Below are positions 51,965 to 60,539 of a stretch of 64,000 bases of DNA, one piece after another. Each line of letters begins with the position of its first letter. Within the stretch, counting starts at the first letter, position 1. The stretch is from Gimesia alba (lineage in GTDB: Bacteria; Planctomycetota; Planctomycetia; Planctomycetales; Planctomycetaceae). The stretch lies in contig NZ_CP036269.1 in the NCBI RefSeq assembly GCF_007744675.1, positions 1,317,501-1,381,500 of the forward strand. Direction: 5' to 3'. The position numbers were made by a program, and so were the translations under genes. The notes below the pieces were generated by a model that saw only the letters and a list, made by a program, of their open reading frames with translations, searched no databases and had not been told where the DNA came from.

Positions 51965-52213
51965 CTAACGCGGCATAACCTGTGAGATCACAGTTGCCGT
52001 TGGGCCGCCACTCGCTGCAGCATGTCCCAATGCTTCATTGATTCGTGCCAGTTCGTCATACAACCGCTGTACGTACTTGTCTGTGTCCTGTTGCTCACCG
52101 TCGATGTTGACAGTGACGTTACTCAAGCTCTGGCCGTCCGGCGTTTGACCCGCCGCCAGAATCGCCGCGATTGCGTTGTATCTCGTCTGAAGATTTTCCG
52201 CCGCCGTTGCCAT
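51965..52213 (-). CDS. Small helical structural-module protein
   Basis: The 82-aa product (MATAAENLQTRYNAIAAILA) is mostly helix with a C-terminal Ala/Gly-rich tail. Position suggests a connector or scaffold adaptor, but nothing specific is seen. Confidence 0.55.
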   Translation of the reverse strand: MATAAENLQTRYNAIAAILAAGQTPDGQSLSNVTVNIDGEQQDTDKYVQRLYDELARINEALGHAAASGGPTATVISQVMPR

Positions 52214-52320
52214 GTCTTGAGCCTCATGATTCGATTCTTAAAACTCCCAACCTCTCCCCGTCAGTGACGATCCCAGACCTTGCCGCCACCGACGGAAAGA
52301 GGAGAGAAACGAGGTAGTGT

Positions 52321-52971
52321 TTAACCACCCGCGACGAGCAAAGCGCCGTCAGGTGTTTTCGAGCAAACTTTCCCGGCTTCATCGACGTAGATCACCTGCT
52401 CGCCTTCCGGGGCTGCGTCGACAGGACTGCAGGAGAAACCGTTCTCCGAAGCTGTGACGCCAAAGAAGTCGAAGTAAATCCGCTGTGCTTCGCCAGGGTT
52501 GTTCGCCTTGACAAACCGCGTCGGGTTGCTTTTTAAGCTTGCCTGATACAAACCGGTGTCATCGCTGGTCGGCGTCAGGTTCATCTTGCGCAACTCGCCG
52601 ATTTCAGTCGCTGAATCAACGGCAGCGTCCTTCAGTGCGGCATTCTCCTTTTCGAGTTGATCCAATTTGCCTTCAGCTTCCTTGAGCTTTTGCAGTAGGG
52701 CTTCCTGTGCTTCAGCAGCAGCTTTGTCGGCAGCGGCTTTTTCAGCAGCGGCTTTTTCAGCAGCAGCTTTGTCAGCAGCGGCTTTTTCAGCAGCAGCTTT
52801 TTCGGCAGCAGCTTTTTCGGCAGCAGCTTTTTCGGCAGCAGCTTTGTCAGCAGCGGCTTTTTCGGCAGCAGCTTTTTCGGCAGCAGCTTTGTCCTGTTGC
52901 CCCTCTGGTTTTTTTGCTCCTGCCTGCTTCGCAGCCTCTTTCATCGAGCCGCCTTGATTCTTCTGATTCAT
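52321..52971 (-). CDS. Ala/Lys/Glu repeat structural-module protein
   Basis: The 216-aa product contains 12 pentapeptide repeats of the form AAA(E/D)K (nucleotides about 52708-52887). These would form a long amphipathic rod. A coil (LLQKLKEAEGKLDQLEKENA) and a C-terminal domain with KANNPGEAQRIYFDFFGVTA follow. It lies right after the major capsid gene. A head fibre or capsid-associated spike is possible. Confidence 0.65.
   Translation of the reverse strand: MNQKNQGGSMKEAAKQAGAKKPEGQQDKAAAEKAAAEKAAADKAAAEKAAAEKAAAEKAAAEKAAADKAAAEKAAAEKAAADKAAAEAQEALLQKLKEAEGKLDQLEKENAALKDAAVDSATEIGELRKMNLTPTSDDTGLYQASLKSNPTRFVKANNPGEAQRIYFDFFGVTASENGFSCSPVDAAPEGEQVIYVDEAGKVCSKTPDGALLVAGG
52708..52887 (-). 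repeat. 15-bp tandem repeats encoding AAA(E/D)K
   Basis: About twelve near-identical 15-bp units in frame. The repeat number could vary by slippage. Confidence 0.85.
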
Positions 52972-53070
52972 AATGTTTCTCTCGTTAAAACTGAAACTTG
53001 AAAATCAGCCCGGCAAAACTGAATGCCGGACTGATGGATTAACTACACCGCATCACTGCCAGGCCGGTGA

Positions 53071-54363
53071 TTAACCGGTACACTGAATCACGTAGCGAGG
53101 CTCGACAATCGCGGGTACACCCATTTCCGTTGCGAACACACTCAGAACCAGATCGCTGTCGACCATGATGTATGAAGTCGCAGGAGTCTTGGTGACATTC
53201 AGCGGGAAATTCTGCATGTACTTGAAGGCTTTTTTGAAGTCGCCGACATACCAGTACTTCTTTGCATCCGCTTCGGCGACACTATTTGCCAGCAGCCGCT
53301 GATAGGCAATCGGCGAATTCATCGGATCGCCATTGAATGAACCCTGCGTCGGATTCGCACCAGAGCTGACTACGGCAGCACTGTTGGTACGAGATTCGAC
53401 AGTCGTGTCACGCACGATCTTATTGGCTGTTAACTTCTTCGTAGGCATGACAAGCAGGTCAAACGGCCCGGTGATTGCAATGCTCTCTCCGGTCTCCTGA
53501 TCAGTCATGTTCGCGAACAGATTCAAAGCGTTGTCGATGTCGGTCCAGTCGACCAGCTCGTTACTCGCCAGTTTGTTGATCCAGTTACCCGTAGTCAAGT
53601 ACGTGTTATACGATGTACCGTTGTACTTGTAGGTGTTGGTCAAGCCGAGAAACAGGTCGAGCTGACGCTTTTCTTTTCGCAGACGCAGATTGTAGCCAAT
53701 ATCACCCGCCTGACGCAGGATGTTATTGCCGTTCGGATCGAAGAACACCGCTTCGCGGGTAACATCCATCCCCAATCCATACTTCGCAGTCTTTGGGGTG
53801 TCAACCCACCGCTCACCGATCTGAACGCGAGGATGCGGCTGACCAGGTGTCATCTCTTCGGCGACATCTCCAATCAGAGTTGTTCCAGGCATACGCTCCC
53901 ATCGCTGTGAGGTTGGGATCGTCTCGTAGAGATTGTCGCCAATAAAGGCGGGCTTGTGATACTCTTCGAGAATCTTGACTTCCAACAGGCCGCCGTAGGC
54001 AGACCCCCATGCATTCACATTGTGGAACGCACCCGGTTGCACGGCAGTGTTACCGACTGACTCCATCGCAACCGCCGAGCCGGGCGACTCAAGCACGGTA
54101 CGCGGATTGTAGCCGCCAATACCCAGGATTGCTTCGGACACAACACCCAGCGGGAGTTGCTTCAGTTTAATCGGGGCTTCAGGATTAATGATCGGCTCAC
54201 CGTTCTCGTTGAGGTTGCGGCGACCACGCTCGTCGGTCAGCCCAATCAGGGCACTGAACTGCCGCGAACCTGCGGCGAGCCCTTCCTGCAGTGCGGCATC
54301 GCCGGTCTTACCGACCATGTGCCGCTGATAAATGTTTCTTACACTCTCTACTGTAACTGGCAT
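53071..54363 (-). CDS. Major capsid protein
   Basis: The 430-aa product is the largest head protein of this module, of the right length for an HK97-fold capsid. It contains SANSVAEADAKKYWYVGDFKKAF-like C-terminal text (YWYVGDFKKAFKYMQNFPLN), as in phage capsid proteins, and a long N-terminal region. It lies between decoration-like and connector genes. Confidence 0.88.
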   Translation of the reverse strand: MPVTVESVRNIYQRHMVGKTGDAALQEGLAAGSRQFSALIGLTDERGRRNLNENGEPIINPEAPIKLKQLPLGVVSEAILGIGGYNPRTVLESPGSAVAMESVGNTAVQPGAFHNVNAWGSAYGGLLEVKILEEYHKPAFIGDNLYETIPTSQRWERMPGTTLIGDVAEEMTPGQPHPRVQIGERWVDTPKTAKYGLGMDVTREAVFFDPNGNNILRQAGDIGYNLRLRKEKRQLDLFLGLTNTYKYNGTSYNTYLTTGNWINKLASNELVDWTDIDNALNLFANMTDQETGESIAITGPFDLLVMPTKKLTANKIVRDTTVESRTNSAAVVSSGANPTQGSFNGDPMNSPIAYQRLLANSVAEADAKKYWYVGDFKKAFKYMQNFPLNVTKTPATSYIMVDSDLVLSVFATEMGVPAIVEPRYVIQCTG

Positions 54364-54526
54364 TTTGAGAAACCTTTCTCTCTTGAAAAGAAATAGAAAT
54401 CAGTTTCTCGTCGCTTCTTATCTCGTTTCGTCGCGTCGCTGTTTCGATCTTTCGAAGTGAAAAATCAGGGGCTTCAGGTGGCCGCCATCCACCCCCAGCG
54501 ACGAGGCGCGTTATATCGGTTAAGGG

Positions 54527-55309
54527 TTAAACTCGGGCACCCTGCAGCATTCGCCACGTGGTCCCGTCGCAGAAGAAGATACCCACTTCATTCTGCGAAA
54601 CAGTGCCGACGGTCGCCGGAGAATCATCCTTCACGGTGATCGCCTCAGCAGCGTCGGCGGTGTTGTCAATAATGAAACTGTCGCCGTAGCTCAGAGCCTC
54701 AGCTGGCAGGGTAACGTCGCGAGCTGCGCCACCTGGATCGAGCACCTGCACGCGAGCGTCGTCAACCGTCAGGGTTTTATTTGCCGTCAGCGTTTCGACA
54801 TTCGACCCACCGCAGACGAGAGGTCCCTTCGCAGGATTCGCCGCCATGTTGCGGATCTGAGCCGCGATGAACTCGCACTCAACGCGAGTCGTCGCCGATG
54901 CGTATCGCTTGGTGACGCGACCGATGGCGAGTGTCGGATCAAGAGTCTTGACGACTTTCTGATTTTCAAGTGCCGTACCGCTGGCAGCTTCGACAGCGGC
55001 AACCATGTCGCCTTTTTCGAACGTCGCACTGGTGCAGTCCATAACAGCGATGATATGCGTTGCCAGCGGGAAGTTCGTGTCGGCATCCGTGTCGGTCACA
55101 AGTCGTGCATCAAGTGCAAGCCCAGCGAAGTTACGCGCGAAGGCGACTTGATTCTTCAGGGCTGTGCCCTTATCAGCTTGAGATGAAGCAGGCTTTACAT
55201 CGTCGCTGTCGTGAAACATCAGGTCGTACATGTCGACCGCGATGGTTCCATCGAACGCTGCGTGAGACTCTGTCTCGATGCTTGGCCCGGTGATCTGTGG
55301 AGTGGTCAT
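54527..55309 (-). CDS. Head decoration-like protein
   Basis: The 260-aa product is beta-rich with repeated short strands (VDDARVQVLDPGGAARDVTL, TADAAEAITVKDDSPATVGT). Position between protease/scaffold and capsid and the beta-trimer look fit a decoration or DUF2190-like protein. The function is not proven. Confidence 0.6.
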   Translation of the reverse strand: MTTPQITGPSIETESHAAFDGTIAVDMYDLMFHDSDDVKPASSQADKGTALKNQVAFARNFAGLALDARLVTDTDADTNFPLATHIIAVMDCTSATFEKGDMVAAVEAASGTALENQKVVKTLDPTLAIGRVTKRYASATTRVECEFIAAQIRNMAANPAKGPLVCGGSNVETLTANKTLTVDDARVQVLDPGGAARDVTLPAEALSYGDSFIIDNTADAAEAITVKDDSPATVGTVSQNEVGIFFCDGTTWRMLQGARV

Positions 55310-55400
55310 GTTTTCTTATCCTTAAAGAAAATTATGTTTTCGTTTTTTCCGTTTATCTAAAACTGGGCTTGTGCCGTTGTTTTGCGTCGATTAGCGTCGA

Positions 55401-56672
55401 TTAGCCGTTCAACACGTCAGCGGCGATTGACTTCAGGTCCTCTGTCTGCGACTGGGGATGTTGCAGTGATTCCTGTGCAACGGATTGCAGATTCGGCTTT
55501 GGCGGTGCAGACCGAGGCAATGACCGACCAGTGCCGGGTGCGATCTGCTTCCAGTCACTGAGCAGGTCAGTCACCTCTGCTTTTTCCTTGGCTCTCGCCA
55601 AAACGCTGATGCGAGACTCTGTCACGGGAATCCCGTGGGAGTTCAGCAGCTTCAAGGCTTTGTCTTTACGTTCCGCAAAGGCGAGTTTCTTTTCGAGATT
55701 GACCAAACGGCTTTCCAAAGTGACCGTGCCCTGCTGCTCCTTGCGGCTGGCGGATTCTGCAGCCGCCGCAGTTTCGTCAGCGGGAGTGTCGTCAGCCTCG
55801 GTCGTTGCAGCAGCGTCAAGGGGGTCGGTGTCATCGGCTTCAGTTGCAGCAGCCATTTCATCTGCGCTGGTTTCATCGGCTTCCGTGGTCACACCAAGCA
55901 CGGCGGTCACTGCTTTCACCAATGCGGCGTCATCCATTTCGGGATTGTTCAGCACGGCGAGCAATTTCTCGCGAAGCGTTTGAGGTGCGGCGACTCCACC
56001 GTCTTCCATTTCCGTTGTTGCAGCGGTTTCATCAGGTTCCAGTACGTCGGCCATTGTGGTTTGGCTCCCTTTTCCTAAAGATTCAAAAAGTCCATGCGTC
56101 GTGCCAGGCCGTTCCCCGATCAGATCAACGCTTTCAACGTGGTCAATTTTTACGATTTTCACACTGCCATCAGGAAAAACTTGCGGCGTTGAAAATGCGT
56201 AGTGGCTTAATGCGTACGCATCAGGCATCCGTTCGGCAGCCTCGGTCACCATCGCCGTGAGCGGGTGAGCGTCGAGATAATGCAGGTCACCGAACATGCC
56301 GGACTCTGTAACGCGAATATTCTTCAGCTGACCAAACTTGTCGGTGAGCTTGCGATCCTTTTGTGACGGCAGCCGCTTGCCGGTCTTGTTGTCATATTCA
56401 GATTCGAGGTGATCAACAAAGACGCTGACACCCTCGTACAGCGGAGCGGCGTTCCGCAGACACTCCAGCGTGTAGCTGTAATGATCCTGATCGGAATCTA
56501 TGCCGAGCACTTCTGGCGAATTGCCACTAACCAGGCCGGCTACCTTGACGCCTTTAATGACGCGGTTCTCACGATCAACCCGCGACACGCCGTCGGCGAC
56601 GCCGATCAGGGCTGACTGGCTCTCCTGTACGCGACATTGGGTTCCGGGTTGCAATACCGTTGCTGTTGCCAT
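55401..56672 (-). CDS. Prohead protease/scaffold-like protein
   Basis: The 423-aa product has an N-terminal part typical of capsid maturation proteases of related phages (VDHLESEYDNKTGKRLPSQK; YALSHYAFSTPQVFPDGSVK; HVESVDLIGERPGTTHGLFE). An acidic Thr/Ala/Glu/Asp low-complexity region follows, then a coil and a C-terminal segment like a scaffold. The start overlaps the portal stop (TAATG). Catalytic residues cannot be fixed by eye. Confidence 0.7.
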   Translation of the reverse strand: MATATVLQPGTQCRVQESQSALIGVADGVSRVDRENRVIKGVKVAGLVSGNSPEVLGIDSDQDHYSYTLECLRNAAPLYEGVSVFVDHLESEYDNKTGKRLPSQKDRKLTDKFGQLKNIRVTESGMFGDLHYLDAHPLTAMVTEAAERMPDAYALSHYAFSTPQVFPDGSVKIVKIDHVESVDLIGERPGTTHGLFESLGKGSQTTMADVLEPDETAATTEMEDGGVAAPQTLREKLLAVLNNPEMDDAALVKAVTAVLGVTTEADETSADEMAAATEADDTDPLDAAATTEADDTPADETAAAAESASRKEQQGTVTLESRLVNLEKKLAFAERKDKALKLLNSHGIPVTESRISVLARAKEKAEVTDLLSDWKQIAPGTGRSLPRSAPPKPNLQSVAQESLQHPQSQTEDLKSIAADVLNG

Positions 56673-58471
56673 TATGGGTACGCCTCCGAGAAGATGTCGC
56701 CGATGATCGTCTTTGCGATGGATTCAAGAGCAGGGGATGCAACGGGAGTTTCTGCAGGGGAACCTGCAGTCGGTGCTGACGCGTTCCCCAACTCCATATC
56801 AGGGGCACCGAGCGCTGCAGGCACCGCTACGCTCGAACCACTGATGATGTTTGGCACCGGTTCGAAGTTGTCCTTCTTGTCGGCACGGATGTTTTCAAGC
56901 TCCTGCTCGTAATCCTCGCCCTCCTGGGCTGCCCACGTCTTCGCGGAGAGTATCCCCTTGCCGAACAGGATCGCACGCCGCTGCGTTGCAATGTGCGGGT
57001 CGCGGACTTCGATGTCTGGTGCGGCAACATCAATCTCGATCTGCCGCTTGATCTCCTGAAACGAATTCGCGTAACCCTTGAATCGGCCAGCGGCGAAGCC
57101 AAACCGGATCACACGCCACATCATGTCTTTGAAATGCGATGAGTAGAAGAACTGCTTCGCTTCACAGGCTTTAACAAACGGCGTACCAGCCTCGACGCTG
57201 CTGGCATAATTGCCGTTGCTCGCATCACCTGAGACCATGTATTCGGGCATCGAGAAACGCGTGCCAATCGCACGCAGCAAAGCTTGTAGAACTTCGAGGT
57301 ACAGAGGTGCCGAACTTTGCCCCATCGGTCCGGCGATAAAGCTGCGACCGTTGGGCATGTCGAGCTTCGTAGCCTCGTCCAGGTGGCTGACGTTATTGAA
57401 CTTGATCCCGCCGCCCGGTTTACGCTCACTGCGGGTATAGGACTTTACAGCCTCGTTCATACTGACGATCTGAGATCCAGTGACTCCAGTTTCGTATTGC
57501 TCGATAAAAGCAATCGCCGCCTGCACGGTGGCACCGCTGGCGATATTGCGAGCAAGCTTCATCGCTCTGTCACTAAATCCCTCGACCGGATAGAAATCAC
57601 TGAGGCCACGCTTCACGTTGCGGTCGGTGTTCGACTTGATAAACACCATGTCGCTCGCGCAGATGTACTCCCAGTCGCTGCCACTGGCGTTCCACTCGGC
57701 AAAGTAACCGAGGTGGTCTTCGATATCCCGTTCCGGTGTATGCACGCCAAACGACCAGCTGCTCGGCTCACTGTCCCAGTTCAACAGATGTGGATGATGA
57801 AAAGCAACGTACTCTTCAAGTTCGCGAACCATGCCGCGAGGCTCGGTAATATATTCGGGCTCAACGATGCGTGACTTCACCTGACCGTAGCCAACGTGAT
57901 GTAACCGCAAGGGTGCCTCACCGTCGCGTGTGCCGCGTTGAAAAATTTCGCGCTCGAGGTTCCCCGACCATTTGTTGAGGTCTTCGAATTCATCGAGAAG
58001 ATCCTGAACGATACTGACCAGCTGCGGGTTTGCGTTGCGTTTACTGCGGCCCATCGCCGTGTAGGTAAAGCCGGTGCCGATTACGTAATTCGTCAAGTCA
58101 TCGAGCACGCCAGTGAGGTACGGGTTGAGTTTCACCATCACGCGGGCAATACTCCGCATGTCAGTGAGATCCTGCTCAGTCTCGATGACTGGACGGTCAC
58201 GCCCATCTTCGCGGGCGTCAGTCGCCGCCATGCCGAGCATCGCACCCAGCGGTTGACCAAACGAGTCTGTCAGCCACTCACGCGGATCAACGTAGTTCGT
58301 GTAATCCATGTAGCCATGCAGTGACTCAGCGGTCAGCGACTGTGAACGAGCGATCTCCTGATACTCAAGCTCTCGGACCTCGCGCAGCAGCTTAAGCTCA
58401 TCACGGCGGGTCCGAAGATCCTCAACCGTGACAGCCGTGCTGTGATTGTGCTGTGCAGTTCCGTTGCTCAC
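56672..58471 (-). CDS. Portal protein
   Basis: The 599-aa product fits lambda-type portals in size and has the wing and stem text: YVDPREWLTDSFGQPLGAML near the start, then EDHLGYFAEWNASGSDWEYI, GSQIVSMNEAVKSY, and IGTRFSMPEYMVSGDASNGN, EAGTPFVKACEAKQFFYSSH. The GTG start has AGGGAAG upstream. A strong hairpin terminator lies 24 bases upstream. Confidence 0.9.
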   Translation of the reverse strand: MSNGTAQHNHSTAVTVEDLRTRRDELKLLREVRELEYQEIARSQSLTAESLHGYMDYTNYVDPREWLTDSFGQPLGAMLGMAATDAREDGRDRPVIETEQDLTDMRSIARVMVKLNPYLTGVLDDLTNYVIGTGFTYTAMGRSKRNANPQLVSIVQDLLDEFEDLNKWSGNLEREIFQRGTRDGEAPLRLHHVGYGQVKSRIVEPEYITEPRGMVRELEEYVAFHHPHLLNWDSEPSSWSFGVHTPERDIEDHLGYFAEWNASGSDWEYICASDMVFIKSNTDRNVKRGLSDFYPVEGFSDRAMKLARNIASGATVQAAIAFIEQYETGVTGSQIVSMNEAVKSYTRSERKPGGGIKFNNVSHLDEATKLDMPNGRSFIAGPMGQSSAPLYLEVLQALLRAIGTRFSMPEYMVSGDASNGNYASSVEAGTPFVKACEAKQFFYSSHFKDMMWRVIRFGFAAGRFKGYANSFQEIKRQIEIDVAAPDIEVRDPHIATQRRAILFGKGILSAKTWAAQEGEDYEQELENIRADKKDNFEPVPNIISGSSVAVPAALGAPDMELGNASAPTAGSPAETPVASPALESIAKTIIGDIFSEAYP

Positions 58472-58490
58472 AAAAACTTCCCTATCTACG

Positions 58491-58533
58491 CAAAAAGCCC
58501 ACGAGCACGGTTAAGTGTTATGCTCGTGGGCTT
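58491..58533 (-). terminator. Strong hairpin terminator just before the portal gene
   Basis: A 13-bp perfect stem (58495-58507 with 58521-58533, 13-base loop) is followed on the minus strand by TTTTTG. It lies between the small gene at 58681-58887 and portal, so late transcription must be re-started or anti-terminated here. Confidence 0.85.
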
Positions 58534-58590
58534 ATGGTTTGCCCATCCATGAACAGGTTGGATACTGCGTCGTGCAGCAGGTTCGTTGTG

Positions 58591-58626
58591 GCAGCAGCTC
58601 AGGATTTGCGGTCAATAAGCTGCTGC
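58591..58626 (-). other. Hairpin in the 147-bp gap upstream of the terminator
   Basis: GCAGCAGCT and AGCTGCTGC (58591-58599 with 58618-58626) form a 9-bp stem in the RNA. The rest of 58534-58680 has no gene. A short regulatory RNA or leader is possible. Confidence 0.5.
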
Positions 58627-58680
58627 AGCTCTCTTCATCACTTTCAGGTTTGTGCGGTTATTGAAGTTTCACTACCGGCT

Positions 58681-58887
58681 TCAGGACGACTCAATAATCA
58701 ACTTGGGATTCCCAAGCTTGGAGCCGTGCTTTGGCATCACTACCGAAATGCGAGAAACTTCGCGGCCCGACCGGCTCTGAAGTGCTTCAAGTATCGCTTG
58801 ATCAAGCAGGTCATGTGCTCGCCTCGACTGATTCCGGTTGTTTTCGGATAATGAAATATTATTACAATTCACTTGGTCTGCTGGCAT
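58681..58887 (-). CDS. Small uncharacterised phage protein
   Basis: The 68-aa frame (MPADQVNCNNISLSENNRNQ, then SRRAHDLLDQAILEALQSRS, GREVSRISVVMPKHGSKLGN) starts at ATG 58887 after GGAGCAGGCAAG. It ends before the structured gap and terminator. It reads naturally in codon use, while a longer frame to 59175 overlaps the minor head gene antisense-like and is rejected. Operator O4 is 66 bases upstream. Confidence 0.55.
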   Translation of the reverse strand: MPADQVNCNNISLSENNRNQSRRAHDLLDQAILEALQSRSGREVSRISVVMPKHGSKLGNPKLIIESS

Positions 58888-58944
58888 CTTGCCTGCTCCG
58901 GTCCGGGGTGTCAACGTGTTTTCTGGAATTCTTGCAAATAAAGC

Positions 58945-58975
58945 TGGAAATAATAACGAACGGCATAAACTAACT
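58945..58975 (-). promoter_or_regulatory. Prophage operator O4
   Basis: A perfect copy of the core ATAACGAACGGCAT (58953-58966) overlaps the 3' end of the minor head gene and lies upstream of the small gene 58681-58887. Confidence 0.65.
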
Positions 58976-59887
58976 GGCATAAGCGATGCGACACCGGCAT
59001 TTGTAGTGGGCTTTGGGGCCAAGCGGGAACTTCTCAGCCCAGACCGAACGCGGCTGACCATGGAGCGGCTCGCAGATCGGACACACGCGGTCATCATCCT
59101 CAGTCCACCAGGTATCCTCTTCCGAGCTGAGACCGGCCTGCTGCTTTGTTGCTTCCCCGGCGTGAGTGATGGCATCAGTCACTTCGCTGACGGCCATGCG
59201 TTCGATTCGGGCGGGGCTGAAGACTTCCTTCAGGGCATGCCGCACATCGGAGAAACTCGGCGGCTTTGTGCTCGCGGGCGGCCCCGCTGTTTTTGTTGCG
59301 GGCGGGCTCGCCTTCAGGTTGTCCGCCATCATCGATAAACCACCGACCGTCGCGGCTGCGGCGGCCCAGTTTGCCTGCATCTTCTCCATGGCGTTTCGCG
59401 AATTCTCGATGAAGCCAGCGGCGACCGACTTCGCTTGCGAGGCCGCGTACTTCGCCGACTGGATCTCGGCGACCCGCTGGTCCATCCCGTGCCACTTCGC
59501 CGACAGGCCATAGGCGGCGATCAGGAAGACAGCCAGTGAGTTCTCAAGCTCCTGCTGTTTTTCATTCCACCAGCTCGCGGGCGGCCCCCCTATATAAGGC
59601 GCGGTTTTTAGATGCGCTTGAATCTCGCGGGGATATTTGTCGAATAACCTCTTTAAGTGGTTTTCGAACCTTTTGTCAACTACTCTGCGAACCTGATCCT
59701 GGATAGTCATGGTGATCAAAGTTACAAAGCCGCTGGTGATGTTCTCCGGGTTCGGCGGGTCTCCGAGTTCATCCAGAAGTCGCGGAATCAGCTCCTCTGG
59801 CATCTGGTCGAGCTTGACGTTGATGCGGTCTTCGATTGACTTGACCAGGGGTTGGTCGAGTTGGTTAATACTGGTTAGTTTTGGCAC
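58970..59887 (-). CDS. Phage minor head protein (Mu F/SPP1 gp7 family)
   Basis: The 305-aa product ends with WTEDDDRVCPICEPLHGQPR and KAHYKCRCRIAYAS, the Cys/His signature of phage head morphogenesis proteins (CPxCxxLhG ... HxxCRC). The N-terminal part is helical. The last codons overlap operator O4. Confidence 0.9.
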   Translation of the reverse strand: MPKLTSINQLDQPLVKSIEDRINVKLDQMPEELIPRLLDELGDPPNPENITSGFVTLITMTIQDQVRRVVDKRFENHLKRLFDKYPREIQAHLKTAPYIGGPPASWWNEKQQELENSLAVFLIAAYGLSAKWHGMDQRVAEIQSAKYAASQAKSVAAGFIENSRNAMEKMQANWAAAAATVGGLSMMADNLKASPPATKTAGPPASTKPPSFSDVRHALKEVFSPARIERMAVSEVTDAITHAGEATKQQAGLSSEEDTWWTEDDDRVCPICEPLHGQPRSVWAEKFPLGPKAHYKCRCRIAYAS

Positions 59888-60177
59888 TGTTTTACCCCTC
59901 TGAAGTATTCAATAGCTTCGATCCCTCTGATGTCGCTTCCATCTGGGAATTGCACGTAAGCACAGTTGTCCTCGCCGTGACCGCAGCAGGCATTCAACAC
60001 GCAGGGCAGGGTGCCGAGGCAGGGGTCATGCCCCTCTGGTGTGTCCTCTTGGTTGCAGACGCCACAGCGGCGGTTTGGGTTACAAACCGTCCCCTGGCCA
60101 CTGTCGATATACCGCCAACAGTCTGACTCCACATCATACCGGATCGGGTGCCCTCTATGCCTGCTTGTTGCTGTCAT
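59875..60177 (-). CDS. Small Cys-rich phage protein
   Basis: The 100-aa product (start ATG 60177) has CNPNRRCGVCNQEDTPEGHD and PCLGTLPCVLNACCGHGEDN, a pattern common to small phage proteins next to head genes, with eight or more Cys. It lies just after the palindrome array and overlaps the minor head gene by 13 bases. Confidence 0.7.
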   Translation of the reverse strand: MTATSRHRGHPIRYDVESDCWRYIDSGQGTVCNPNRRCGVCNQEDTPEGHDPCLGTLPCVLNACCGHGEDNCAYVQFPDGSDIRGIEAIEYFRGVKQCQN

Positions 60178-60203
60178 CACATTCTCCAGTTAACCAGCAT
60201 TGC

Positions 60204-60539
60204 GGTTGCGCTGATTTCTGTCGACGTCGACAGAAATCAGCGCCGCTTATAGTTTCCACTAATTCCTGTATGATCGCATAGAAACGAAGCCACGTTATAA
60301 CGTTCGTTATTTTCTGTTCGCCGTCACACAAATTAGTGACGCTTCGAGTTGCCACTAATTTCTGTCGCATCGCTCACGAATTACCACCGACTGTAGTTGT
60401 CACTAATTTCTGACACGTCACTCACAAATTAGTCGTCGTTCGAATGCGCAGTAATCCCAGTGTGATCGACGACAAAATACTGCTCACTATAGTGGTTGTT
60501 ACTCCCAGTCGGTCGAGATAGAAATCAACACTTGCTACC
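60204..60539. repeat. Seven tandem 48-bp units of degenerate palindromes
   Basis: Units start at 60204, 60252, 60300, 60348, 60396, 60444 and 60492, each exactly 48 bp. The consensus is CTAATTTCTGTCG, about 4 bases, then CACAAATTAG, with an 18-bp spacer. The first unit is a perfect 30-bp palindrome (CTGATTTCTGTCGAC and its complement, 60211-60240). The third unit also contains operator palindrome ATAACGTTCGTTAT (60297-60310). It is non-coding, between the Tat-signal gene and the small Cys-rich gene. Confidence 0.88.

Noticed and set aside
52667..52973. Ala/Ser- or Gln/Leu-repeat proteins on the plus strand
   Set aside because: They are mirror frames of the AAA(E/D)K repeats.
58888..59175. 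N-terminal extension of the 58681-58887 gene to a 164-aa protein
   Set aside because: The extension lies out of frame over the minor head gene and is Ser/Arg-rich; the ATG at 58887 has a proper ribosome site.
60204..60539. CRISPR array
   Set aside because: Units are degenerate along their whole length with no unique spacers, the repeats are palindromic in both halves, and no cas genes are present.
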